Positions 1-10,948 of a stretch of DNA of 64,000 bases are shown here, one piece after another. Every line of letters begins with the position of its first letter. Position 1 is the stretch's first letter. This DNA is from Ascarosepion bandense (lineage: Eukaryota > Mollusca > Cephalopoda > Sepiida > Sepiidae): NCBI GenBank assembly GCA_037127315.1, contig JBBBDQ010000308.1, positions 206,001-270,000 of the forward strand. The letters are read 5' to 3'. The notes under the pieces are model-generated. The model saw only the letters and a list, made by a program, of their open reading frames with translations, did not search any database and had not been told where the DNA came from. A program made the translations under genes and the position numbers.

Positions 1-62
1 GCAGGATGGACTCAGATGGGAAAAACTTCCTGGCCCTGCACAGTAAACCAACCTTGGCATAA
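1..62 (-). mobile_element. LINE-alpha RT fragment cut by window edge
   Basis: Read on the minus strand, this matches the reverse-transcriptase part of the LINE-alpha copy near 55330-55395: both share the pattern AAACTTCC.GGCCCT.CACAG followed by a conserved segment. It is a short remnant of a 5'-truncated or rearranged copy that continues beyond the left edge. No reading frame can be judged at this length. Confidence 0.6.
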
Positions 63-155
63 TATTTTTTAAATTTCTTTTTCAGTTTATAATACTGCAT
101 TAACAAGATCCTCCCATGGTTCAGCATCTTTTTAAATTTCTTTACTTGTTTTATA

Positions 156-461
156 GGATGTGCGTTGTGGCACAGTGGATATCGGCTCGGAACGAGAAAT
201 CGGGGAGCTGAGTTCGAATTCCAGTTGAATCCATTGTATTCACTTACGCGAAAATACCCTTGGGAAAGGTATTAATCCATCTCTTCCTTCCAGTTATGGG
301 TTAAATAGCAAGACAGATTGGGTTCTATAGCCTTGGTCGGCAACCAGTCTGCGGGATAATGGCAACCTACTGCGGGATAATCTTCTGCCCAGTCAGTCAT
401 GTCTCTTTCGAGACATGATCGCTTAAGCATGTATCATGTATGGCACTTAACTGACTGACTT
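156..461 (+). mobile_element. SINE-A, full-length tRNA-derived SINE
   Basis: A complete copy of the commonest SINE here. The head carries a pol III box A (TGGCACAGTGG) and, about 40 nt later, a box B-like GAGTTCGAATTCC. The body contains the hallmark GGGTTCTATAGCCTTGG segment. Near the 3' end a short hairpin (ATGTCTC/GAGACAT with a TTTC loop) is followed by an (ACTG)n tail. Comparable tRNA-derived SINEs are known from octopus. About a dozen further copies lie in both orientations in this window. Confidence 0.9.
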
Positions 462-544
462 GTTTTATTTTAGTTTCTCCTGTACTTGGTATCCACATTT
501 GTTACAAAATAAAACATTGTAAGTTATTTCACTAATAACAAATG

Positions 545-905
545 ATTTCTCACCCAAAATGCCACATACAGTTTTCAAAGTTCTTTTTAATATAGGTTTT
601 CCATTTGCTTTTTATGGGGCTTCATTGATCATTGTGATATCACTATCAGTGTCTAGCCATATTTTTAAATCCACATTATTAATTTTCACATGCACAAATT
701 TTCTTTGCTTTTCTGTAATTTTTTCTCAAAACTGTGTATCATTCTTTTTGTCTGTGAGAAACTTTTTCCTTGCTTTAGTTTTACAGTGGGACATTTTATG
801 TTCTACTTTTCCACACTTGTAGCAATTCGAATTCTTAAAGGGACAGTCGACTCTGAGATGTAACTTTTCACATCTGAAGCATGAATCAATTTTCCTTTTA
901 ACACA
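545..905 (-). pseudogene. Gypsy-like gag-pol relic: zinc knuckles plus protease
   Basis: On the minus strand a mostly open frame reads two nucleocapsid-type zinc knuckles. The second is canonical (CYKCGKVEHKMSHC, CX2CX4HX4C); the first has lost one spacer residue. About 30 residues later comes a retropepsin-like segment, IWLDTDSDITMI, in which the usual DTG active-site triad reads DTD, followed by a stop. This order (knuckles then protease) is that of Ty3/Gypsy or BEL gag-pol. No RT or LTR is attached. A related relic lies at 31530-32235. Confidence 0.7.
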
Positions 906-1404
906 TTTTTTTTTTGCTTGTATATATGCACATTCTTGTCAATTTCCTATGTATCGCATCTAAGATTTAGGATTCACTGACATTTGACCAATATATTGGG
1001 TGCGCCTGCTATCCAACTAGGGGTCCTTGTCACTGTTATAATTTGCTACTAACAGTTATAATATTATATCTCAACTGACTCCAATGGTGCTCTAATTAAG
1101 ACTCTATCAGAACTCTGTCAGAACTCTATCCTAGAGTTCTTTATTTAAGGCATCTTGCCTAGTTTATTTGTATTACCGGGAGCATCTTATTTATTCCAGA
1201 ACAGGTGACGTGCCAAAAGTAATGTTTATTCAAGTAAACTTTGATTGTTAGAGGAATTGCAAGCTAAGATTATTGATGTAATTGAAGGTATTACTTAAAA
1301 TAGCTGCAGAATGTTTTCCAAGAACTACAGCATTGTTTTACTCTTTGTAGGTGTGACAATGGTGGACATGTTGTAAATGAACAATCTCAATAATAAATTA
1401 AGAA

Positions 1405-1666
1405 GCTTCTTCTTTCTTATCCTTTTCATACTCATCTCTTAACCACTTGACTCTAGTTCTTTCTACACCACCCTGTATATCCTTTCCTTTCTCTCCACCT
1501 TTGCAACTGTCATCACACCTGTATTCCCATCCTTCTATTGCTCCTTTCTAACCGGTTCGTCTTTCTCTTCACTCTCTTTTATCTAATCTTTTACTCTTAT
1601 GTAGCCCACTGCATATCAGTGGCATTACCGCCTTGCTCGGGGTGATACGATTTTTTAAAAAAAAAC
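1405..1666 (+). mobile_element. LINE-alpha 3' UTR, truncated copy
   Basis: A pyrimidine-rich stretch ends with the LINE-alpha tail: GTAGCCCACTGCATATCAGTG, then the GCCTTGCTCGGGGTGATACG segment and poly(A). The same end occurs after the RT frame at 7296 and in many minus-strand copies. It is 5' truncated, as expected from target-primed reverse transcription. Confidence 0.75.
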
Positions 1667-1741
1667 AGATTGTTTCTATCATCTATAATTACAAAGCTAC
1701 TAAAAGTATTTTAAATTTCACACAGACTTTATGGAAACCTT

Positions 1742-1768
1742 GTGTGTATGTGTGTGTGTATGTATGTA
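1742..1768. repeat. (TG)n microsatellite
   Basis: A short TGTG/TGTATG tract abuts the TA target site of the neighbouring MITE. Confidence 0.8.
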
Positions 1769-2157
1769 CACTACCGGCCATAATTATTAGGCTACCCCAG
1801 TTTTTTTAAAAGAAATGATGTATTTCATACTATTTTTAGTATTTATTGCCATGTGGATAATTGTAAATGAAAATAGAATTATTCTTTTTTAATACTGCAT
1901 AATAATATGTGCATCAAATGAACTGTTCTGGTGTCCAGTTTTTGTGCTCTCTTCCCCATGCTAGACTCTTCTTCTTATTGGCTGGCCGAAGCAAAGGCTT
2001 CCTGGCTGCCTTGTCAAATTTTGCAAAGTAATAATAACAAAAGAACCATTCTAATTTCATTTAGAATTATCCACTTGGCAATAAATACTAAAAATAGTAT
2101 GAAATACATCATCATTTTTTAAAAACTGGGGTGACCTAATAATTATGGCCGGTAGTA
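1769..2157. mobile_element. MITE-M, Tc1/mariner-type MITE
   Basis: Terminal inverted repeats begin CACTACCGGCCATAATTATT and end in its complement. They extend roughly 125 bp on each side, including the paired TATTTATTGCCA and TGGCAATAAATA segments, and are flanked by TA, the Tc1/mariner target duplication. The interior has no transposase frame. Other copies are at 12527-12961 and 27033-27432, with half-copies at 62358-62940. Confidence 0.85.
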
Positions 2158-2364
2158 TATATATATATAAACATATATTGTTAAATATAACAGACAATGA
2201 ATGTCTATTACATTTAATCATGAGCCATTCTAAACATTGTATTTTGGTTTTAATTTCTGGTGAAAATAAAGACAAAAATTGTCCAACATTTGGATATTTC
2301 TTATTATGCTGGTATATGTAAAAATATACTCAGTTATGATCTGAGATTAAGGACAGAATGGTTA

Positions 2365-2905
2365 AATGAAATAAAGACAAGAGGAAAACTGTATTTTAAA
2401 TCGCATACGCGTTTCATCCTGTGATGGACTTTATCAAGGCAAAAAGACGAAATGAGTTTTATTCTAAATTACGTATCTATAAACAAACAGTGTTGGCAAC
2501 CACAAAGACGCTCACAAATCATTTCAAAAGATCAATAGAATAATTTAGTTTTTAGAATTTCTTCATGTGTAGTGCAAAGTCATGAGATATTAAAATGAAG
2601 GGAATTTGACCGTTTTCTTTGAAAACTATTTATTTCATGTGTAAGTCTGTTTTAGAATTTCTTCATGTGTAGCGCAAAGTCACAAGATGTTAAAATGAAG
2701 GGAATTCAACCGTTTTCTTTGAAATTTTTATTATGTACGTTCGTCTGTTTTAGTGGTTGCCAACACTGTTTGTTTATAGATACGTAATTTAGAATAAAGC
2801 TCATTTCGTCTTTTTGCCTTGATAAAGTCCATCACAGGACAAAACCTGTAGGCGATTTAAAATACAGTTTTTCTCTTGTCTTTATTTTATTTAACCATAT
2901 ATATA
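2365..2905. mobile_element. Inverted-repeat element with hammerhead-like cores
   Basis: Two arms of about 130 bp (2370-2500 and 2752-2905) are inverted copies of each other. They enclose about 250 bp that is itself an imperfect tandem of two units sharing AGAATTTCTTCATGTGTAG. Each arm carries TTGATAA, a GTCC...GGAC/GGAT hairpin, then (G/A)AAAC and GTA: minus 2401-2445 and plus 2811-2860. The layout resembles a non-autonomous Penelope-like element with inverted pseudo-LTRs. An AT microsatellite abuts the right end. Confidence 0.6.
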
Positions 2906-3004
2906 TATACATATATATATATATAACTATCTTTTTATAATATCACAACAGGTTTAATCAAAGAGCACAAAGATGTTTTTTGTAATCTTTTCACAAAACA
3001 TCTC

Positions 3005-3240
3005 CCATTTCTTTATAAATGAATGAAATTAATTGATAGTGTATATATACACTGTCAAAACATTATAGATCAAGTGCTTTCAGCTGTTTAGCTGTTATCA
3101 AGGCCCAAAACTTTAAATGATGGGAGACAAAAACCATATCTATTGATGTTGGCTCTTTTGAATAATACACTTTCTTTTTATTTGCTTAACCTTGATAGTT
3201 TACAGCTGTCAAAATCGACAAGTTGCAGAATTTTATGAGG
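3005..3240. repeat. Repeat relic with hammerhead-like hairpin
   Basis: On the minus strand, 3070-3108 reads TTGATAA, then an AGCT-AAAC-AGCT hairpin, then GAAA. A partial inverted counterpart of the surrounding sequence appears near 3190-3230 (CTTGATAGTTTACAGCTGTC). No coding capacity was seen. It probably belongs to the same class of element as 2365-2905 but is too decayed to bound. Confidence 0.4.
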
Positions 3241-3543
3241 TGCTCTTCGTTTATCGACAAGACTTTATGGCAAATTAATTACACTGGCCTACTCATGTTT
3301 TGGTGCAAGTCAACTTAGACATTGTCTTAGCTAATTAGGGGACACTAAGTCCAAAAACCAAGTTCACTTTTACCAGTTAGATCCACACTCTACTATGAAG
3401 AACGTGAGTAATTTTCAAATAAACGATTATTTATAAAGTCACATTTACAATGACGTTTACATTAATTTTGCATGCCTTCTACAATAAAAGTAAAAAATAT
3501 TAGTGAATTATTATAAAGTTCTTAAATATAATGCCTGGTGAAA

Positions 3544-4246
3544 ATCTAATCTAAACTTATTTATAAATGGAATTTTGTCTGTGTGTGTGTCCATTACCTA
3601 TGGACTTCGAAACGGCTGAACCAATTTTCTTGAAAATTTACACAGTTGTACTATAAGTGTCTGTGAGTGTTTTTAGCTAGGTTTTGTGTCGCGGTACCCC
3701 CGATAAATATTGAAAATTGATAATACGAAAATTGGGTTATAGAAGGAGTGGTCCGATTTTAATCAAATTTGATATACTCATAGACAAAGACATAAGAAAC
3801 GATATTCAGAAGTTTCAAGGTTGCAGTTCTTACAATAGTGCAGAAAATCAATAATATATACATATAAAAGGCAAGATGTTTGTGTGTGTGTCTGTTTATT
3901 TGCCTGTATATCTGTATTTTTTTCAGCCCTTTTATTTTAGTTATTGCTTCGGGTAGGTATAATTATAGTTCTTAGTCTCAGCCATGATACCATTTACTCA
4001 GAGGACTTATTTAGCCTTCAAAATTCAGTTTACGATGAAAAAAACTTATTTGATATCGATACCAGGAAATGAAAATTTGACTTATATCCATTTATTTTCC
4101 TTTCAGTCTATGGTTTCGCTTTAACTGGAAACAACTATTGGTTTTTAGTCTTTCGTGCCAACATCCAAATAGTCTGAGCTCTAGGACCATGGATTAGTTT
4201 TAAAGCTTTCATTACACCCGAGCAACACCAGGCTATACTGCTAGTA
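3544..4246 (-). mobile_element. Repeat-F, near full-length
   Basis: This is a minus-strand copy of a repeat whose 5' end reads ACTAGCAGTATAGCCCGGC-like and whose 3' end reads GTTCCATTTATAAATAAG with a TTTAGAT tail. Internal landmarks are CCATGGATTAG, a CA and AT microsatellite block and a GGTTCAGCCGTTTCG segment. The simple tail suggests a non-autonomous element mobilised by a non-LTR machinery. No frame is open. Other copies are at 14098, 41350, 51185 and 59853. Confidence 0.8.
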
Positions 4247-5269
4247 CACAAAAGGTATACTTTCACTCATTCTGAACAACCCCTACACTGGGCTGAGCAG
4301 TAAAATCATCTAGTTAGTGAAATGTATAAAATTAGAAAATTACAAGATTTTATTTAATTATTTGATGATAGACAAAATTCTCAAGCAATCTAAAGAATGC
4401 TAGACTTATTAAGAGAGAAAATAACTTAATTAGATGGAAAGTTCTTGGAGTGCTGCTGTCAAATCTTGCCAAAATATTAACCTGTGCCCTATGTCTTTAA
4501 AAAATATCTCCTTTCCCATACCAACATACAAGACCACAATTTTTTTTTAAATTAAAAAAAAAAAAAATGATAAAATCCAAACCTATTATTTAAAATAAAT
4601 ATAAGTACATAATTTCTCAAAGTAAAATAAAATAATCAAACCATATAATAATTATCAATGTATATTTATATATCTCCTGTTTATTCTGTAGTGGAAAGGG
4701 TGGTAAGTCAATTTAAGTTAGTCAAATTATAAGAAATTATTTCCTTCAGTCTAAAATGACTTGGGGAAGTAATTGTTTTGCACTCTGTATAATTTATTAG
4801 GCAGTAAATTATATCACTTAACATCATCCATAGTTAATCTATACAAATAAAACATTTATCTGCATTTAGATAAAATAAGTTCTCAAGCAAGATGAATGAT
4901 TTAATTAGTCAGTTCCTTTATTCTTATATTTCTCATACTGCAGTCTTATTTGTTCAAGCCTTTCATGTGAGGCACACAGATATATTTCTCTATTAAGTGA
5001 CTGTCTTGCTTCAACTTGGTTTGAAATAGGCTTTGTCAACACCATCTTTGACAATCAATCAATAACCTTTTTCTTCCAAGATATTTCCAATTCGCTGTTA
5101 TATTAAGCACGACAGTTTTAACATGAAAATATATGGAGCAAATAATTGAAAACCAGGAAAGATCAATGAATACTAGTGAACCTTTAAAAAATTTAAAGGA
5201 TATAATGGATTAATTAAACAGCTCATTGACAATTATTTTCGTTGTGAATTCTTAATCTCAGCTTTATTA
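4247..5269. other. AT-rich sequence without recognised genes
   Basis: No coding pattern, SINE or LINE was recognised. It contains a poly(A/T) region near 4540-4567 and, at about 4790-4840, one unit of the 41-bp satellite that continues from 5270. Confidence 0.5.
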
Positions 5270-5342
5270 CTCTCCATAATTTATTAGGCATTAAATTACA
5301 TCACTTAGCACACTCCATAGTTTATTAAGCATAAAATTATAT
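5270..5342. repeat. 41-bp satellite, left segment
   Basis: Units of the form TTAAATTACATCACTTAGC followed by CCATAGTTTATTA. The array resumes at 6082-6262 and 7449-7650, so it was split by a solo-LTR-like insertion and a LINE-alpha insertion. Confidence 0.75.
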
Positions 5343-6081
5343 TGTGGTGATATGGAGCAAAAGCGATTGGACCGGATGTTTGCACACTCACGACCAAAAA
5401 GAAAATGACCAAAAGTTGTCCGTGCGCAGCCGGCCTCACACAGATGTTCCAGTTGAAAACTAAAAATTAATTAAATATTAAATTTCCAGTTCACGAGCCT
5501 ACGCAAATTTTATTTACCGGCCAATGGGAAGCCCAGAATCAAATACGGATATGAATTCCCAAATAATCTGCTGTGATCCAAAAAGAACATATAAAAAGCT
5601 GATACAGACAGCATCGCTAGACAGACAGACCCACAGACTGACTCACGACAGACGAGACTAATTAGTATCTCCCTTGACCAAGTCAAGCGGCTACTATGCT
5701 CACCTCTCATCACCTTTCCTTACCTTCTTCCCTGTCTCAAAACTACTTACTGATCTGAGGAGCGAATACATCAAAGACATTCCTTACTCTCGACATTCCT
5801 ACATTCCTAAGCATTAATTCTCTTTTCAGTATTTTATTGCCATGAACATTTTAACGTCCGTTGGACCTATACTTCAAGTATTACATTAATTGTAAAACCT
5901 TAATTGATATGTGTATATATAAAATGCTATTTTTCAACTCAATTTGCTTTTCTTGATTTATAATCATTTTATGACTTATAGTGGGCTATCTACAACGAGG
6001 CCAAATTCACAACTACACAACTACCCTTCACTAGGACGGACTCTCCACTATAAACTGGAAAAGAATGGATAACCCGCTATA
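5343..6081 (+). mobile_element. Putative solo LTR inserted in satellite
   Basis: A 739-bp non-satellite block interrupts the 41-bp array and appears flanked by a 4-bp duplication (ATAT at 5339-5342 and 6082-6085). It starts TGTGGTGATATGG and contains a CCAAT box (5521) and TATAAAAA (5590), followed by a GACAGACAGACC-rich leader, as in an LTR promoter and R region. It ends GCTATA rather than the usual CA, so the exact right edge or class is uncertain. No internal coding region remains, hence solo LTR. Confidence 0.5.
5521..5597 (+). promoter_or_regulatory. LTR-type promoter: CCAAT and TATA boxes
   Basis: A CCAAT box at 5521-5525 and a TATAAAAA box at 5590-5597 are about 65 bp apart, predicting a start near 5620. 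A similar arrangement occurs at 21899-21959. Activity is not known. Confidence 0.45.
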
Positions 6082-6262
6082 ATATCACTTAGCATTATCA
6101 ATAATTTATTAGGCATTAATTACATCATTTAGCATCCTTCATAGCTTATAAGGTATTAGATTTCATCACTTAGCCTCATCCATAAATTATTAGACATTAA
6201 ATTACATCAATTAGCACCCGCCATAGTTTATTAGGCATTAAATTTAATCACTTAGCCTCATT
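6082..6262. repeat. 41-bp satellite, middle segment
   Basis: Satellite units alternate between TTAGCACCC.CCATAG and TTAGCCTCATCCATA versions. The segment is bounded by the solo-LTR-like block on the left and the LINE-alpha copy on the right. Confidence 0.8.
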
Positions 6263-7442
6263 CCCAATTGAATGACGTCCACATCACGTCCTCGCTGATT
6301 TCTAACATAATTTCATTCCTCTCTAACCACACTCTGAAGGTGGTATTAAACGGACATGCATCATAGAACTATTCTACAAACGCGGGTGTCCCCCAAGGTT
6401 CTATCCTAGGTCCTACGCTCTTTCTAATCTACATCAATGATCTCCCCGATGGCATAAGATCCCAAGTAGGTATGTACGCCGATGACACCACAGTTTACTC
6501 TGGCCTCAATCAAAAATCTGGTGATCGTGACAAGGCAAACCTTGCTGCCGAGCTTGAAAAGAACCTCCAATCCGTGGTGGATTGGGGTAAGAAATGGCTC
6601 GTAAAATTCAATTCTTCCAAAACGAAGCTGCTGTCAATTAACCACTACAGACAACCTCACCTAGCCTCCATTAGCATAGAACAGACTTGCCTCCCAGAGA
6701 GTAAAACACTACACCTGCTCGGTCTGACACTCTCAGCGGACCTCAAGTGGAATGACTACGTCAAATCCATTGCTAAATCCGCAGCTCTGAAAGTCAGCTC
6801 TCTGTGCAGGGCCCGGAAATTCTTTCCACCTGAATCTATCCTGCACATATATAAATCTACCATCCGCCCGTGTATTGAATACTCTTGCCACATCTGTTCG
6901 GGTGCCCCTGCTATTCTCCTCGGGCTTCTTGACAAAATACAGCGTAGAATCTGTAATGTGATCGATACCGACTTAGCTGACCGCCTGCAGTCACTCTCTC
7001 ACCAGCGTGACATGGCTTCCCTGTGCCTCTTCTATAAGTACTTTCACGGCTTCTGCTTGGATGAACTTAAATCACTGGTGCCCCCTAGGTGTGAATTTGT
7101 ACGAGATGCTAGATTGGCAAGTAGGTCCCACCCCCTTACAGTGAAACCGACGAAATGTAACCGCAATTTTTACTCCAACAGCTTCTTTTCTCGCACTTCC
7201 CGCCTGTGGAATTCCCTTCCACATGATTGCTTCCCCAATGGCCACAACCTCCGGGTGTTTAAATGTAAGGTCAATAGACACCTCCTAACACACTAACTCG
7301 CACCCATTCCCTCCAACACTCTCCCTACATACCTCCTAACTCGTCTATCACCCTCCCTCTGACATTTCCTATACCCAATCGCTCTATGTAACCGCTATAG
7401 TGGCAGTGGACTGCCTTGCTTGGGGTGATATGATTAAAAAAA
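6263..7442 (+). mobile_element. LINE-alpha, 5'-truncated copy with RT C-terminus
   Basis: A 1.2-kb insertion in the 41-bp satellite. It holds the C-terminal half of a reverse transcriptase, a roughly 130-bp 3' UTR ending GCCTTGCTTGGGGTGATATG, and poly(A). The satellite resumes right after the A-run, so both boundaries are clean. The motif set fits the jockey/CR1 group of non-LTR retrotransposons; the exact clade needs a tree. This is the reference copy for recognising the truncated LINE-alpha ends elsewhere. Confidence 0.85.
6265..7296 (+). pseudogene. Reverse transcriptase C-terminal half (LINE-alpha)
   Basis: The frame reads VVLNGHAS, an in-frame TAG (6364-6366), then GVPQGSILGP (RT motif B) and MYADDTTVYSG with the catalytic YADD at 6472-6483. 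An open 274-codon run from 6472 follows to a stop. It includes WGKKWLVKFN, LGLTLSADLKW (thumb) and a C-terminal SRLWNSLP segment typical of this LINE group. The endonuclease and N-terminal RT are missing, so it is dead despite the long open run. An almost collinear copy lies at 54886-55605 on the minus strand. Confidence 0.85.
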
Positions 7443-7448
7443 AAAGTA

Positions 7449-7650
7449 TACATTAAATTACACCAATTAGCACCCACCATAGTTTATTTAATATTAAATT
7501 ACATCACTTAGCCTCATCCATAGTTTATTAAACATTAAATTATATCAATTAGCACCCTCCATAGTTTAAAAATTATTAAATTACCTCACTTAGCCTCATC
7601 CATACTTTATTAGACATTAAATTATATTTCTTAGCATCATCCATAGTTTC
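7449..7650. repeat. 41-bp satellite, right segment
   Basis: CATAG or CATAC occurs at 7478, 7519, 7560, 7601 and 7642, an exact 41-bp spacing. The two unit types (CACCC and CTCATC) alternate, suggesting an 82-bp higher-order unit. Confidence 0.85.
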
Positions 7651-7803
7651 TCTTCACTTTCATAATTAGCCCAAAGAATATTTATGAACAATATTAAATT
7701 TAAAAATTTTGGAAACCTTACAATAATCTTACTTCTGTTTATGAATACATGCTGCAAAACAAAATCCTTACATTTGCCTTGGTAAAGTCTACCAGAAGAC
7801 AAG

Positions 7804-8110
7804 TCAGTCAGTTAAGTGCCATACGTGATACATGCTTGGGCGATCATGTCTCGAAAGAGACATGACTGACTGGGGAGAAGATTATCCCGCAGTAGGTTGC
7901 TATTGCTTTCTGCGGTAGACTGTTTGCTGACCAAGGCTATAGAACCCAATCTGTCCTGTTATTTAACCCATAACTAGAAGGAATAGACGGATTAATACCT
8001 TTCCCAATGGTATTTGCGTGTAAGTGAATGCAACGAATTCGGCTGGGATTCGAACTCGGCTCCCCGATTTCTCATTCCGAGCTGATATTCAATGCACCAC
8101 AACGCACATC
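7804..8110 (-). mobile_element. SINE-A with target-site duplication
   Basis: A full-length minus-strand SINE-A with the (CAGT)n tail at left and the tRNA-like head at right. It is flanked by a perfect 10-bp duplication, AGAAGACAAG, at 7794-7803 and 8111-8120. This shows insertion by target-primed reverse transcription and defines the element ends. Confidence 0.9.
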
Positions 8111-8214
8111 AGAAGACAAGACATATCAGTAAAGAAAGTTTTCCTTTCGTCTTAAATCATTATCATTTTACAAATATATTTTATTCATATCTGATTTTTC
8201 ATATATAAACTGTA

Positions 8215-8562
8215 CTTGTCTATAGTTCTAAGATGAGATAGTATTTACAGTATTTACATTATTCAGGCTATTGTCCTCATATTGGCTGCCATTTGTATGG
8301 CTTTTAATAATAGATCATTCTATTTGTTTACATTTCTGAGATGAGGTAGTATTTACATTATTTGGACTATTGTCCTCATCTTTGTTGCCATTTGTACAAC
8401 ATTTTGGCTATTGTATGCTTCAGCCTTCTTCAGGTGCTAGGAATTTCAAACCGGACCCTTTATTACAATCACTGGGGTATATGAACTCCATTCCTTGCCT
8501 CGTGCCTCTTTTGGAAGTCATTAAGCAAGGAATGGAGTTCATGTACACCAGTGAACTAAAAT
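8215..8562. repeat. HH-C inverted-repeat element, left-arm copy
   Basis: Two tandem ~108-bp modules (GATGAGGTAGTATTTAC ... GTCCTCATCTTTG) lead into a hammerhead-like stretch read on the minus strand as CTGAAGAAGGC. The right side ends in a perfect 17-bp hairpin, CTCCATTCCTTGC/GCAAGGAATGGAG (8481-8498 with 8525-8542). Related copies are at 18110, 30776 and 50683. Confidence 0.6.
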
Positions 8563-8695
8563 GACCATATGTTAAAGGAGAGATAAATTTCCCTTTCTGT
8601 TTGACAACAATCCCTGAGTAACAGGAAATAACTAAAAGGTGAAGTGTGCTGCTCTTTAAAGTAATTTTTCTGAAATCTTCTGTATTTAAACAGAA

Positions 8696-9147
8696 TGGGT
8701 ATTTGTTGTGGTTTAGTGGATATCAGCTTGAAATGAGAATTTGTAGAGATGAGTTTGAATTCCAATCGAATTCAGTACATTCACTTTCATGCAAATACTC
8801 TTAGGAAAGATATTAATCCACCACTTCCTCCTCCAGGTATGGGTTAAATAGCAGGACGGATTGGGTTCTATAGCTTTAGTTGGCAACCAGTCTACCACAG
8901 AAAATAATGGCAACCTAATGCTGGGAAAATTTTCTGCCCAGTCAGTCATGTTTCTTTTGAGATATGAGATATGGTGATTTTCTAAGAGCAGCTTAGATGT
9001 GGCACAAGGCCGAAAGTAAGGAACACCCAATGAGGATCGAACTCACTACTAAATTGTAATGATTCTAGTGAGATAAGCTTGTTAACCATTACACCACCTC
9101 GAGGTGATTTGAGATATGATGATACTTAACTGATTCTAATAAATGTA
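8696..9147 (+). mobile_element. SINE-A interrupted by a SINE-B
   Basis: A diverged SINE-A (head at 8700, GGGTTCTATAGC body near 8863, CAGTCAGTCATG near 8940) is split in its tail region by a minus-strand SINE-B. The rest of the tail, ATTTGAGATATGATGATACTT, resumes at 9107. The short repeat TGATTT borders both sides of the inserted SINE. Confidence 0.8.
8977..9106 (-). mobile_element. SINE-B inserted in SINE-A
   Basis: A minus-strand SINE-B with its tRNA-like head reading CCTCGAGGTGGTGTAATGG and box B GAGTTCGATCCTC. It is younger than the SINE-A it interrupts. Confidence 0.85.
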
Positions 9148-9764
9148 TCTATTATGAGCAATTTAGACTAGAAATGTTATCTTGCATGGCGATCAAAATA
9201 AAAGCTATCGATATTTCATAGGCATAAAGATTTAAGAAAAAGAAAAGAAATAAAGTGGAGGGTTTCAGTATTTACCTACCTCCTCCCTCTGCTGTACCCC
9301 ATATACTAGCCCCTCTCTTCTGTTAACTGCAACATCTAGAAATTAGTGACACAGGTTTTTTGGAGAGCTTCCGGTATTTACTACCCTACAACACCTGCTG
9401 AATCCTACATACCCAACCCCCTCTTCTGTTAGCTTCAACATCCAGAAATTAGAGACTCAAATTTAAAGCGTATGAATGATGTAAGACATCAAGTCTTGAG
9501 AAAGTAACATTCCTGAGTCCTTTATGGCAAAGTGTTAGGACAGGTGATGGACGTCAAATATTATTCTGATTTGTTTAATGAGAAAGGGAGTCAGTATGGC
9601 ATGGTCCAAACACAAACAAGAATCAAACAAAACATAAAAGCTTGCAAATATAAAAATGAGATTACAAAATATAATTTTTTTATATATTAAGGACAATTTT
9701 AGAAGAAAGAAGTATGAAAAATGTTTCCAACTTGGCCATAATTCTTTTCCCTCTTTCTCTCTCT
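9107..9764. other. No recognised gene; imperfect 115-bp repeat
   Basis: The stretch is AT-rich. Around 9290-9460 two similar blocks repeat (CCCTCTTCTGTTA then CAACATC.AGAAATTAG). No coding signal was seen. Confidence 0.4.
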
Positions 9765-9767
9765 CTC

Positions 9768-9816
<49 letters not shown>
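9765..9816. repeat. (AT)n microsatellite with TC flank
   Basis: A pure TA tract of about 45 bp is preceded by TCTCTCTC. Confidence 0.9.
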
Positions 9817-9819
<3 letters not shown>

Positions 9820-9959
9820 TACACACACATATAGAGAAACTATTGACGTTATTATAAAAATATATAAAATAATAATTCTCTGCCCCCACTGAAAATTAAA
9901 CTTAGAATACTAAAAAAAACTACTTTTAACATGTACCACCAAAGTCCCATTCTATGATC

Positions 9960-10335
9960 GCAGAAATAATATATACGTGCAACAGGATAGTGTTTTAATG
10001 GGCTCAGTTCTGGGTCCAACCTTCAGCAACTTCAACATGGCCAACCTAGAAAATAATATATTTAGTACTACTACTACAAAACCTTCCATCTACGTACAAT
10101 ATGTAGATAATATTCTTATATTGGTTTAAAACATAGAAGAAATAATAAATCTACAAAAAAAACATTCAAAAGAAATTTGTCCTCAATTTTACATACAAAA
10201 TTAACCAAGATAACAAAATCCCTTTCCTTGACATTTTAATAGACACAAACAATAACACATTTACTACCTCCCCATATAAAAAAACCAAACCAGAAAAAAC
10301 TCTATAAAGTGAATGCTCTAACTACTACAAAATAG
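9960..10335 (+). pseudogene. Penelope-like RT fragment
   Basis: The frame reads VLMGSVLGPTFSN (RT motif B region) and YVQYVDNILILV, where the catalytic YVDD has become YVDN, followed by an immediate stop. Downstream, CCCTTTCCTTGACATTTTAATAG keeps FLDILI in another frame. Loss of the second catalytic Asp and several frame breaks mark it as dead. Confidence 0.75.
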
Positions 10336-10342
10336 CACTTAT

Positions 10343-10653
10343 CAGTCAGTCAGTTAAGTGCCATGCGCGATACACGCTTGGGCGATCATGTCTCGAAAGA
10401 GACATAACTGACTGGGCAGAAGATTATCCCGCAGTAGGTTGCCATTGCTTTCTGCGGTAGACTGGTTACCGACCAAGGCTATAGAACCCAATCTGTCCTG
10501 TTATTTAACCCATAACTGGAGGGAAGAGATGGATTAATACCTTTCCCAAGGGTATTTGAGTGTAAGTGAATGCAATGAATTCAACTGGAATTCGAACTCG
10601 GTTCCCCGATTTCTCGTTCCGAGCCGATATCCACTGCGCCACAACGCACATCC
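10343..10653 (-). mobile_element. SINE-A in the Penelope-like element
   Basis: A full-length minus-strand SINE-A flanked by the 9-bp duplication AGCACTTAT (10334-10342 and 10654-10662). It splits a Penelope codon run whose flanks read SNYYKIAL on the left and ALIHDLINQAQ on the right. Confidence 0.9.
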
Positions 10654-10779
10654 AGCACTTATAATAGCACTTATACACGACTTAATTAACCAAGCACAAA
10701 TCAACTCCTCCACAAAAAAGATATTTTACTCTTGTAAAAGTCTTTGAGAACAACCAGCCAGTAATCAACTAGAATGGAA

Positions 10780-10948
10780 GTTGATTCTGACCAAAAAACC
10801 ACCCGGGCAAATTGGTAGGTGGCTTAAATAATAACCTGGGAGATTCCATTCTGCTACAGGCAAGTCCATTCTATAAGTATTGATTGGCTGATAATTTCAG
10901 TGTGTATATTGATCTCCATAAATATTGAGCACAATATCCACACTCTTG
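10780..10948 (+). repeat. Dispersed repeat shared with 38250-38460
   Basis: The segment containing AACCTGGGAGATTCCATTCTG and GAGCACAATATCCACAC is the reverse complement of 38252-38400. It is inserted in the Penelope-like element and contributes no coding sequence. The family is not recognised. Confidence 0.65.
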
